NCBI RefSeq assembly: GCF_026212465.1
Contig: NC_080058.1
Coordinates: 2,073,501 to 2,137,500, forward strand
Length of the DNA: 64,000 nucleotides
Direction: 5' to 3'
DNA from: Amaranthus tricolor
Taxonomy: Eukaryota > Streptophyta > Magnoliopsida > Caryophyllales > Amaranthaceae
The stretch's first letter is position 1. Each line of letters starts with the position of its first letter. Below the pieces are notes generated by a model. The model did no database searches, had not been told where the DNA came from, and was given only the letters and a program-made list of their open reading frames with translations. The translations under genes were made by a program, and so were the position numbers. Below, in pieces: positions 1-11,600 of the stretch.

Positions 1-113
1 CATTAGAGAATACTTTTCTTTCACCATTAACATAAACTATAGCTTCATTTGGTTCCTTCTCTTTTAGTGCTCCATTTTCTTCGTCATCACGCAAACACCC
101 CATTTTTTTTTTT
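1..113 (-). CDS. XDH: Xanthine dehydrogenase paralogue, first exon only (cut by window edge)
   Basis: Read on the minus strand from the ATG at 113-111, the sequence encodes 37 residues that run off the left edge. They match the start of the complete XDH gene at 15547: an acidic leader with DDEEN, then KEKEPNEAI, then a V-Y-V-N-G-E-R-K stretch equivalent to I-Y-I-N-G-V-R-K in the other copy. This strand is the beginning of the N-terminal 2Fe-2S ferredoxin-like domain. No splice donor is reached, so the exon continues outside. Orientation and position make it a tandem neighbour of the full XDH gene about 5.6 kb away, as in the Arabidopsis XDH1/XDH2 pair. Whether the gene is intact cannot be judged from one exon. 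An isolated exon fragment is possible, but the open frame and good start argue for a real gene. Confidence 0.75.
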
Positions 114-1394
114 TTTATGGTATCAGAAAAAACTATTGCATATAAAAATTAAAACTTTCTAAAATTCAAATGAACAATTTAAGAAAAAGATTATCAACTT
201 TGGAGTATTGTGTTTTTGGTACGAGTTTAGTGTATATATAATAATGTTGATAGATAATAGAATGCGAACACTGAAGAATAACTTTAAAGGCTTCAGATTA
301 CGTGGGGGTTGAATCCTAAGTATTAAAGTTGATATGATATGTGATGTGATTATATAATGGGGTCAAAATAAAATTTGAATCAGTTTAATATATATTTTTT
401 ATACTAGTAATTTTTATTTATGTATAATTAAAGATATTACCAATTTTAAAGTGTATTAATATGTATATTTTTAATTGTCGCAAATAAAAGAAAACTGATG
501 AAATATATGATATTTGATAAGTATAATATTATCGTTGTTTTGAAATATTTATAATTAATTGTAACATGTTATAGTGGGAAATTTTCGTTTTCAATTATAA
601 GTATAATATCAGTTGCACGTATAATATATGAAGTAGAGCAAGCTATTGGAATTATCATATTTGATGTCATATTTGACATAATTAATACTCTACCAAATAT
701 ATGATATATCTCACTTAATAGCTATTCGTTCAATTTTTACATATTTACTCCTTTCATTCAACTTGTATTATTTTTTTATTTTAGTCTGTCCTATTTAATT
801 TATATTATTTTTATTTTTGAACAATGACTTACCACTTTCTTTTAGTTTCATCTATATATTTTAACTATTTTTTAATTTTATCCAAACAATTTTCTTTTCA
901 TTTATTACTATTTTCTTAAAAATAACTTTTTTTTGAGATCATCATCATCATAGCCAGTGTGTCCCGCTCATAAAAAATTATGATCAAGATCTGGAGAGAG
1001 AAGAACGATAACAGCTCATACTCATATAGGAGAGAACTTTTTTTTGAGAGGTTCTTAAAAATTAAGTGTTTTTTAATGTGTACACAAAACAAAAAGTTAT
1101 TACAATGAAAAATATATTAAGACAAATCAAAAATAAATTAATCTGACAAATGTTTATATGTACCCATTTAAGAAAAATTATAAAATAAGATTAATTAATG
1201 CATAGTAAACAAAAATTATAAAATAAGATTAATTAATCAATAGTGTTACTATTCAGCCGTAGATATTGACTAAAAATAAGGAATAATATTTTGATTTATT
1301 TATGATATATTATTTGATATATCATCTAAATTTTGATTTATGATATATTATTAAATATTTGATATCATCTAATATTCAATATCTAAATCTGATA
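114..1394. other. Gene-free AT-rich sequence upstream of the left XDH copy
   Basis: No coding sequence or RNA gene is visible. This stretch should contain the promoter of the left-edge XDH copy (transcribed leftward), but I see no convincing TATA element. At 1145-1250 a short AT-rich phrase (aaaattataaaataagattaattaat) occurs twice in a row. Repeated TGATATAT words around 1290-1380 look like low-complexity sequence. Confidence 0.5.
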
Positions 1395-1756
1395 GGAAAA
1401 ATTGTCCTGAATAATCCCACCTATTGTCCATCTGCCGTGAATAATCTCTACTCTTGATTATTTGTGAATAATCCAATCTTTATATGTTTTTTGCTAACAA
1501 CACCCTTTCCACATTTTAACTGACAACTATAGGTACCTATTAACCGTTACACTAACTTCTTTTTCCTCCATATGCTTTCTCGTAGGTTTAACTCCACTCC
1601 TCTTTGGTGGTAGGTACCTACAATAGTCGGTTAAAATGTGATAAGGGGTGCTGTCAGCAAAAATTATACTAAGGTTGGATTATTCAAAAATAATCAATAG
1701 TAGGAATTATTCATAGCAAATGGACAATAAATGAGATTATTCATGAATATTTTTCC
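1395..1756. mobile_element. MULE-type MITE, 362 bp, with perfect 9-bp target duplication
   Basis: The element begins GGAAAAATTGTCCTGAATAA and its other end reads, inverted, GGAAAAATATTCATGAATAA. It is flanked on both sides by AATCTGATA (1386-1394 and 1757-1765), a perfect 9-bp duplication typical of Mutator-like elements. The interior is largely a long imperfect inverted repeat, in which phrases such as GGTACCTA and a 'gctgtcagc / gctaacaacacc' pair recur in opposite orientation. It has no coding capacity. A relative lies at 44231-44508 with the same end sequence and the same kind of duplication. Confidence 0.85.
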
Positions 1757-1840
1757 AATCTGATATTACCTTATATGTCATGTTATCTTATGCTATTTGA
1801 AATCATAATTCTGAAATGATATTTAATATTTGATATTTAT

Positions 1841-3433
1841 TTCATGATATACCACTGAGTTTCTTCGAAATTCAACATATACCACACGAAATGTTTTAAT
1901 TCACCATATACCATTAAGTTTACGTCTGTTAGCACAGAATACCATTAATGACAACTGCCGTCAGTGTGCCGTTTGTGGTAAATTACCAGTATGCCCTTAC
2001 GCATTCAACTGGCACCATTGTTAGGCTTGACTTCCCCAAACACAATCCGTATTATTTTCTTTTTTCAATGCAAATCAATGCTTACCCCAACTGTAAACTT
2101 TGATTCCAAGAAATTCAAAGGCCACCTACGTAGTTCGCTTTCTTCAACCGGGGGTGGAGGAGGTCTCCAAACAATGAAATAGGGGAGAAGAGCATAAGCG
2201 CCTCCAAAAAATGAAAGAGTGACAAATTAATGACATGGATACTACTTTTGGAGCTGCAAAAGAAGTAACACTACTTTCTCAGGGCAATGAACAAGTAAAG
2301 CTTTAAATAATGCTACAGAAATATATGAATTTTCATGCAGGTAAACTTACTTACCTTCTACTAGAAGGAAGCAGTAACAACCCCATAATTCATCCACCTT
2401 CAATTAAAATGGAAAAACCCACAGTAGGCTTTTACCTCAAATACTAATTTAGGCATAAGTCTAATTAGCATCCCTTTTACTCAAATTCTTGATACCATGA
2501 AGTAAATCTTTGTGTAAGAAAAAGATCAGCTGATCTTAGAGTTGGAGATGACCTTACAAGCCTCGCACAGATCAGCCAAGAGAGACTCAGGAACTGAAAA
2601 AGGGCATTTTGGAATCTTGGCACTTGGACCTTCACTTCTTAGCCTAAGAACATTGTTTTACATAGAGGACAACCCATGTAAATCAATGGTGAAGGTCACC
2701 CAGTCAGCAGATGACCAAAACAAGACAGAACAGCACTGTTGGTATTCCACTGACCAGGTGACCTAGCAAGACATGTACAGAACGTGTTCGTTGATCATTA
2801 GGGCCACCAAGGGTAGAAATGGAATCTCTACACTAGAAAATTTCCACCAGGACTCATAATGGCCATCATCAATCATTTTTATAACACGAGAAGATGGGTG
2901 GAAGGTCACCTGTTCAGTAGCATTTTATCAGAATATCAGAATGTTTAGCAAAAGTTTGAACTTTCAGAAAATTAATTCATTGGCAAATTGAACTCTCTTC
3001 AGAATCTGGAATCTTCTTATTGTTGTTGTTAAGATTTAACGACGTCGTATTGGACTCCAGATATCGATCTAATTGTATAGCGGATAACGTTGGCATCGTC
3101 TGAAATCTCTAATCAATCTCTGCAAATTTCAAAAAAATTGATTCAAAATTTGATAATTCAAAATTCAAAATTTGAAGCTTGAATTTTATTTTCTTGATGA
3201 TAAATTCAGAAATTAAAGAGAAATTAGTACCTTCTCGATGAGGAGAGAGAGAGGGAAATGGAGGAATTCAATGGAGAGAACCCTAGAGGAAGGAAGTGCT
3301 GACGGCACACTGACGGCAGTTGTCATTAATGGTATTTTGTGCTAACGGACGTAAACTCAATGGTATATGGTGAATTAAAACATTTCATGTGGTATATGGT
3401 GAATTTTGAAGAAACTCAGTGGTATATCATGAA
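1841..3433. mobile_element. Non-autonomous TIR element, 1.6 kb, with 131-bp inverted ends
   Basis: Positions 1841-1971 and 3303-3433 are inverted copies of each other, 131 bp each, differing at only a handful of positions. Both start TTCATGATATACCACTGAG and end next to CTGACGGC/GTGCCG. Long, nearly identical TIRs are typical of Mutator-like elements. I could not find a clean 8-10 bp duplication outside them, so class is uncertain. The 1.3-kb interior codes for no transposase. Near its right end, on the minus strand, 3229-3300 resembles a 5' leader: a CT-rich tract and 'TAGGGTTCTCTCC', followed by a GGTACTAATT splice-donor-like site. That suggests captured host sequence (Pack-MULE style). No protein was recognised. 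Confidence 0.75.
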
Positions 3434-4616
3434 GTATCCGATTTTTTTAATATAATACGATAAAGATATAATATCAAATATAATATATGAGTATTCAATA
3501 TAATATAATTTTTTTAAAAAAAATATTCAATATTATATACATTCTACTTTGAATTTACATTATAAAATTTATAAATCTTTTTTTGAAGTCTTACTCATAA
3601 TACAATTACAAACTCAAATGACGTAAGAGTGATTAGGAGTTGTGGCTGGCCATACAAAAGTAGTCCTGTATAACTAAATTTGCCTACTATTACCCCATGG
3701 CTCACAAGTCACAACACAAATTTCAAGAAGTTCCCGGAGTAAGCGGAAATAATTTTTTTCACTTTAGTCTATTTGTCCTATTTACCTTTTCCATACTTAT
3801 CGAGATAATATTTTAATTTTTAATATTTTTATGTGCATAATTATAAATTATGAAAAGTTAACATTAATAATCTTTGTATTGAGACGGATGAAACAAGATC
3901 TCACTTAATTATATTTTAACTTAAAGATTAAGAATAAAATACAAATTAAAAATGATTAGTGATTGGTAACCATAAAGTAAATGAGACAAGTAGCAAGAAT
4001 AAGAGAGAGTATTACTTTCTCTGGATTTTATTAGTTGCTGCAGTTCCTGTAATAACTACTGTTCATCAATTGATTTTATTTGGTATATATTTCTTCATGT
4101 ATAATGTAAAATATAGTCAAGTGAAATCTTGTTTGATTCGTTATAATGCGTATTTTCATAATAATAATTTTTTATAATTTTATATCATATGAAATTAATG
4201 ATATTAAAGATTAAAATCATACGTTGGATAACATGAAAAATAGAAGTATAGTCATAGGAGTATTAATTATAGCCTTATAAAAGCAGACCAATGAAATAAT
4301 AAGATTATGTGAAAATCGAATTTAAAATCTATCATGATCGAGTTACACTTCCTCTCCAACTTGGATATGATATGATTCTCCATCCGGAATACAATTTGAT
4401 TTTAAAATAATTTTTTAGACCATCTTGATTTTAAAATATTAAGATAAAATGTTATAAAAACTCAAACTATTTCGTCTTTAATAATTCCTATGATTCTATC
4501 ATTATGTAGGAAAATTTGAAAAAAAAAGCTTTTTCAAAAAAAAATTCCAAAATAAATTTTAGGAAATTTTAATTTCCAAAATAAGTGTTTTTCTGACAAA
4601 ACTGAGTTCAGTTAAT
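3434..4616. other. Gene-free AT-rich sequence
   Basis: No gene is supported. Around 4505-4600 there are A/T-rich complementary words (aaagctttttc, taaattttaggaaatttt) that may be the outer end of the element containing the palindrome array that follows. Confidence 0.4.
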
Positions 4617-4860
4617 TATTCGTTGTAGTTGTTACTAACAACGAACAACGAAGTTGGTAAAAAAAAATCAAAACTCTTTTGTTCGTTGTTTTTAATAGCG
4701 AACAAAAGTAAGACAATAGCATAATTATTACAAGGAAAAAATGTATCAATGTTGGTTCGCTGTTCATAATAACGAACAACATTAGTTGTTTTGTTTTTGC
4801 CTTTTAAAAATTAAAACGTTATCTTCCTTTTGTTTACTGTTAGTAGCAACGAATAAAGTT
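4617..4860. repeat. Array of four short palindromes built on GTTCGTTGTT/AACGAACAAC
   Basis: Four successive imperfect inverted repeats of about 25-35 bp can be read: ttcgttg...caacgaa at about 4619-4652, tttgttcg...cgaacaaaa at about 4677-4707, ggttcgctgtt...aacgaacaac at about 4754-4781, and tttgtttactg...caacgaataaa at about 4828-4858. Each has a small loop. The flanks (4505-4600 and 4915-4975) share AT-rich words in inverted orientation and may be decayed terminal repeats. The layout resembles the subterminal palindrome arrays of the two PMD-bearing MULEs in this window, though the motif differs. Probably a deleted non-autonomous element. Confidence 0.55.
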
Positions 4861-5681
4861 ATGATAACTTTTTTTTCTCTTCACTGTTAAATCTAAGATA
4901 GCTGGAACATAGATACACATGTTTTGAAAATCAAAATTTTTCAAAGCTTATTTTAATATTTTTTAAAAAGATCATTTTATTCAATTTTGCATTATATAGT
5001 GCCATAGTCTATCCTTGTTCATCTTCTTATGTTATAAGGTATAACCCAACCTATTATAGTTACGTCATCTATGGTTCTCTGACTAGTTTCTTGTCCAATA
5101 CCATTTCAACTCTTAAAATGCAACTAGGGGTACCCTACAAAAGTCCAACACTTATCACCAGGGTACCCCTTCATTACCTTCAATCTTTTGGGAATCCAAG
5201 CCCAAACCTAAAACATATTAATATTAAATTATGTAACATAAAACACACAAGAACTATAGTCAAACTGATTCAGATACAATATTTAGGCCATCTAAGAGAT
5301 AAAGGTAGACTCGAAGTCATATACTTCCTTCGTCTATTTCCATTTGCGACATTGAGCAAAATAAGAGAAGGACGGAAGGGTAACTTGCACCTTATAAACA
5401 TATATACATAGATAAGTTGGAGGTAATAAACAACGGTTCGACACATTCTACTTATATTTTGGCATATGAAAATCAATAGTAGTATTAGGGGGAATTGTAT
5501 TATTCTAGGAGAATTGCAATTTACAAGAGAAAGATGAACAACTTCCATTTCTTAATAATCTAATAGTTTAGATTTCCTTCATAGAAATTTGCATACACAT
5601 CGGAGATTTTCGTCTAAATACCTACGGAAACCTCTTTATGATGTGCGGGCATGGAGAGCACGATCATCCATAAGAAAACGC
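4861..5681. other. Intergenic sequence downstream of XDH
   Basis: This lies 3' of the complete XDH gene. No gene is visible; the short open frames here have no recognisable domain. It should hold the XDH 3' UTR and poly(A) site (minus strand). 'ggggtaccct' recurs in inverted form at about 5128-5170, a small hairpin-like feature. Confidence 0.4.
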
Positions 5682-8600
5682 TCAAACACTGAGTTTCGGA
5701 CGGAATTTTGAATCGACAAATCTTGAAGTAAACTCATCGGTACAAGCCATGCGAATTCTCTCGGGCGTAGCAGGATTGTCGAGAGGAAACCAACCCTTGT
5801 AACCTGCTTCTTCTCTGGCAGCTGTGATAGCATCCTTGATAGCAAAGAAGACGGAAGATGCAAGAAAAAATGGAGGTTCGCCAACAGCTTTAGACGAATG
5901 AATGGCCTTTACATTCGGAGCGCCCTGCATATCAACCAAAATCCCAAGGAACTTAGGGTATGTTTGGTAGTTAGCACATAAAAGAACATACACAATCCAC
6001 ATTTATCTCTATCCAGAGCTCTAATTATTTGGGGTAAAATTGACTACATTCTTCTAACCCTCTCTCTGGGGGTACAAATATGGATTGTCTGTTACCTTCT
6101 CTTACCCGAACCAAGTTTTCGAGCGAGATATTAGGTTAATGATGATGATGATGAGACAATCCACATTTAGCAAATTCCAAAAATGTTTAGCAAGTTATTA
6201 CCAAGTTGGTTAGACTCCAAATTGACAACGAGAAGAGATAATTAATAGAAGCATTTTAACGAGAATTCACGAACTTTATCTTATCCAAATCTTCTCCTCT
6301 ATAAGCTTATTTTCTATTCATTGCAACGGAATATAAGAAACCTAATCTACTTTTAAAGACACTAGTTACCAATCGAATTCGATAAGGCAATTGTTAAGAG
6401 ACTTGAGAGTTAAATACTTAAATCGCATTTATGTGCACTAACCTTCAAAAGCGAAACATTGAACTTTAACGGAATATCGTTCAAGGATGGAATTTTGTAA
6501 TTCCCGGGTCCACATGTATACAAGAAGCCCGGAGGTATCCACTTATGAGCAGCATCGCCCCACTTGAGCTCCTCTAAAGCAAACCAACCCAACCCTTGTA
6601 TAAATGCTCCTTCGATCTGTAATGAACAAAGGACGTGAAGAAAGGAACATGCTGATAAATTTGTCAGTGGGCTTGTACACAACAAAATTCGAACAAAAGG
6701 AGAGTTGACTGCACACAAGCCTGATGAAATTTCCTAAAACCAATCGCTAATAGGAGGAGTAGCCCGTCAAGCTTATATGTTTGTCAATCTCTCTTTAATT
6801 CTTCGATGTGAAATCACATGTGGGTTATATTCAAACACATGTAGGATATTGTCAAACAAGAGCATTTAGTGATATTTACCTGACCAACATCAATTGCGGG
6901 ATTAAGAGAATACCCAAGATCAAGAATAATGTCGGCTACTCTTGTATGAAAATCACCCGTCAGCGTGTCTATTTCGACCTCGGCAAAAGCAGCACCATAG
7001 GTAAAATACCGGAAAGGATTTCCCTTTCTAGTTTTCCAATCAAAGCCGATATCAGGAGTAGCATAGAATCCGTGAGCAGATAGGTCGACTCTCTCCAGAT
7101 AGCATGCATACGCCAACTGAAAGGACAACACCACACAATGCTTACAGTGAAGAGAATAGCTAAAGGTTGTCATCTAAACAAACTACACGTACCTCGGCAA
7201 ATGAATTAAAGATGTTTTTAGAAGCAATAGGTTCCATTCTTTCTTTGATTTGTTCACAAGCATCTAGAACTGCAGCACCATACATATCGGAACTTGCTGA
7301 TGCGGCAGTAGGTGACGAATTCGGAACCTGTTAGGTAGCAAACAGAAAAAAAATACACGTAAGAGGATTTTACGGCTCTATATTTTTGTTTTGAATGTCG
7401 AATAGTGGGGCATTGCGGATGATATTACCTTGTCGGTACTAGTCTCTGATATGAATACAGAGCTAAGAGGAATGTCAAAAGCAGAAGCAGCAATCTGTGC
7501 AACTTTCGTATGTAAGCCTTGTCCCATTTCGACACCCCCGTGGGTAACTAGTACTGTGCCGTCTGTATAAACTTGGACTAGAGCTCCTGCCTGTAATCAA
7601 CTCATACTTCAATTATGAACACGAGAACAATATCCCATTCTTACTCACTTTGTAGACACTTTTTCGTGCTTCAAATAAATTTCCTCCGATGTTATTAGCT
7701 TAAATATTTAACACTATCAATGTCTTTAAACTAGAGGTGTTCAAAATAGACCTGTTGACCTGAAATTTACCCGACCTTGTAACCAGATCTGATTTGACCC
7801 AACTTCAAAATGATTTACAATTATGTAAAAAACAATATGGACACAAAAGCCGATTTCAAACCGACCCGTAACATCTAACCGGAAATCAACTTGACGATCT
7901 GAATAAACACCTCTACTTTAAACTAATGGTCGATGACATTTGACTACAAATATCAAATGTGGGTATTAAGATTAATTTCAAAGCAATAATAACAAAAGAT
8001 TCTGGCACTGTGATCAAACCCATTACAATACATAATACATTACCTGGTTCATAAACTTTGTTGTGAATGATATGCCAAATTTTGTTGGAATCATAGCAAT
8101 TCCGCGTTTTTTCCATCTATTTTGGGTATTAAACTCGTCAACTTCCACACGCGCTCTAGGAAAGTTGCATGATAATTTGAGTTGATTCCACAACTGCGGT
8201 AATGTAAAGTGCTCAAGTATTTGACCATAATGCAATATGGATCCTTCCCTTTGGAAGTTTATTTCCTGAGACAAAAAAGGGAATGGTTGACTTAATCTTA
8301 ATTACTAGAATATAATCAACAAAGATGCTGCATATAATTCCTCAAAATTGACGAATTACAACAAGCAGCGTAACAGCATCGCACACACTCCACTAATTAC
8401 CCAATGCCATTAAGTGATTCTCCACCAAGGTTTGGGGAGTTGGATATACCGAACTTACCTTTGTGATAACAAAGAGGTTATTTCACAATAACACCTGATA
8501 ACAATATTATCTACAACTTCACATAAATAAGGTGTGCACGTGATTTGATGAGCTTTTTTATCAGTCCGTTATAATACAAAACCAAAGAACTAAAATCTTT

Positions 8601-11600
8601 TGGTCCTATCAATTACACACTCACAAACACACACAAATGACTTACCCTGATCTCCTCTGGGCTCTTATGGAGTTCCATGGCTATCCGATGGATCCAATTT
8701 TCTGTTATAAGCATCCCTTGAGGAGCACCAAAGCCACGGAAGGCAGTGTTGCTCGGAAAATTAGTGAAGCAAACATTTCCCTTTATTTTTACATTTGGAA
8801 TCTCATATACATTGTCTGAATGAAACATTGCACGTTCAAGGACCGCAAGAGAGAGATCATGCGAATTTCCAGCATTATTATAGAGCTGAAGGTCCAGAGC
8901 CATCACCTTCCCCTCACTTGTAAATCCTACCTGTAACCAATGATATATACATCAATCACAATATTGAAACATAGTCAAATTATCCAACTAAAAAACATAA
9001 ATTATATACCTTGTACTTTCCAAGAAAGCTGTGGCGCTGTCCAGTTATCATCATGTCTACATCCCGGTCTAATGTGAGTTTTACATGTCGGTTTAAAAGA
9101 TAGGAAGGAACCGAAGCGGCAGCAGCAAAAATAGCTGATCTTGTTTCCTTCCCACCGAATCCACCACCAATTCTCTTGGTTTTGCAAACTACTTTTGACA
9201 TAGGAAGACCGAGTACATGACTGACATACTTCTGGTGCTTTTGAGGCGCCTGCAAAAGAATATATTATAAGTCAAGAATTTACCAAAACACCATAAAGAA
9301 TTCCGGATGATCTTCATCCAAAATAAAAATAATCTATCGCATATAAGAGACCATCAAATCAAGAGTATTACGTACTTGAGTAGATGAAATCATAAGGACC
9401 TCATTACCACTGTCCATGGTCCATACTAAAGTGCTCTGCGATTCCAAGTAGAAATGTTCTTGACCACCAATTTGTACCTCTCCTTCAATGATCTTGTCAC
9501 ACTGGCCTGAGCGAAAGCAGAGATCAACATCACCTTTGTTAAATTGCTTCTCGGAACCCGGATGGAAACTTTTCGATTTGATTGCATCCTCTATTGATAA
9601 AACAGCAGGCAGCTCTTCGTATTCCACATGCACACTTCTCGCTGCTAGTTTGGCATTTTCATGAGTATCTGCAACAACTATTCCGATTACCTGGCCCACA
9701 CAAGTTACCAATTCTGAAGCAAAAAGCTCCTCATCAGGGAAGATAGGTCCAATACGATTATCCCCAGGAATATCTTTGGCATAAAATACGCCGGCAAACC
9801 CTGGTGAAGATTTTGCACCAGAATCATCGATAGAGAGTATGCGGGCATGAGGCTTCCTACTGAGAATCAATGCAGCATGTAAACCAGTGGCCGGCATTGC
9901 TACATCATCCGTGTACTCCGCCTCGCCTGTGACCTGAAATGTGTGACAATCCAATAAGTATTGAGTTAAAGTAAACTGTCAATGTAGCTAGAAAAAAGTG
10001 ACAGAAAATATGGAACAAGGAGGTAGTAGATCAAATCATTAGGCACATTATTTGTAGGGAGTAAAAAAAATTAGACCATGCAACCATGTTTAGTAGCTAA
10101 TTAAATAAAAAAAGCGCTGCTTGTAGCCTTATGCCCTCCCAGTCATCAAAACAGGAATGTGAAAAACAAAACAAATTTGCGACACACCTGAAGAGCGGCA
10201 GATAAATGAACCTCCGGAGATCCAACAGATGTCCCGTGCTTGACAATATCGTAGTTCTGACTTCCCATAATCGATGGCCTATGGGATTGCTGTATTGCTG
10301 ACCGATCGGATGATAGCACGGTTTCGGCCAAAGAAGTCTTTACATCCACTTCTCGAGACACCCACAGAAAAAATTTGAAGAAAAAACTCAAAGTCAAAGA
10401 CTTTCGGAACTCTACCATCCCACCTGGTGCATTTTCATGCAGCGAAATGTCCTTCTCCAAGATATCTAAAGCCCCATTCAGAAGCTCTTTGTTCCAAGTC
10501 TTTCCTATGAGAAACTTTTTCGTATTTGTTGCAATAAATGAAACAGGAGCAACCCCTCCATACACAATCGATGCATCTGATACCAGCCAGTCATCGTCCT
10601 TTTTCTCAAGGTGAACACGCATCCCCGCGTTTACTAAGGCTATATCGTCATCTCTACGATGAGCCTGCTTAAACTCTTTCACGAATTCGAAAGGTCTTGT
10701 CCATGGCAAATGGACCGATAGTAAAATCTCATCACTAGACAAATCCACCTTACGATATCCCAGAAAAAAGTTTTCTGCCAACACCGATCTTATGTTTCCC
10801 ATGCTATTAATGATATGAAACCTTGTTCCGGCAGCCATCCAAAGAGGATTTAAATCTGATATTGGACTCGCAGTACATATATTCCCACCCACCGATGCAA
10901 CATTTCTAATTTGGGTTCCTGCAAACCATTTTAGTTGCTCAATAAGAGCATTACAAGACGATGTTTCATGAGCAGCACGTTCTCGAGAAACTCTTCTTAG
11001 GACACTCAAAAGCTCGGAAAGCCGCACAGCAGCTCCGATCTCCAATCCATCATCTTTCACATTTAAAATATTTAACTCCGGAACCTGCGCAACTGACACA
11101 AGAACTTTATATTGCATTCTCTTCAACCTCATTTCAATTCCAATCTCGGTATTACCATTTACCAACTTGGCATCAGGATGTTTGGCTTTTAACTCGAGAA
11201 CATGTTGAAGCGATAAAGGTCTATACCACTTAAGCCCACCAAAACCCTTCAAACTCAAAAATGACAATTTTCGAAGCAATAGCTCAGGGGGAAAAATAAG
11301 CTCCTTATCATTGTATCTGCTACCGTCGATCTCACTGTAAGAAAGTTGTTTGTATGTTTCATTGCAAGCTCCACCGTCTTTTGCATTGTCAGCATTGCCA
11401 TCAGAATTTTGTCCACATGAACAGGGTTTACCTGTTGATGGGCAAATAAACTCGTTGCCCTGACGACTTGATACGTTACAATTAGTGTATATCTTGTCAT
11501 CTGTTTTAGCAAAAACACTGAATGCATCAATAATTGGCCGATAACCTGTGCAACGACACAAGTTCCCGGCCAGGCTTTCTTCGATTTGCTGTTCAGTTGG

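Noticed and set aside
1991..2766. Short open frames inside the 1.6-kb TIR element
   Set aside because: Less than 75 codons each, no recognisable domain, interrupted and low in codon bias; at most fragments of captured DNA.
5091..5548. Overlapping open frames on both strands downstream of XDH
   Set aside because: No domain, biased composition and opposite-strand overlap; consistent with chance in AT-rich DNA.
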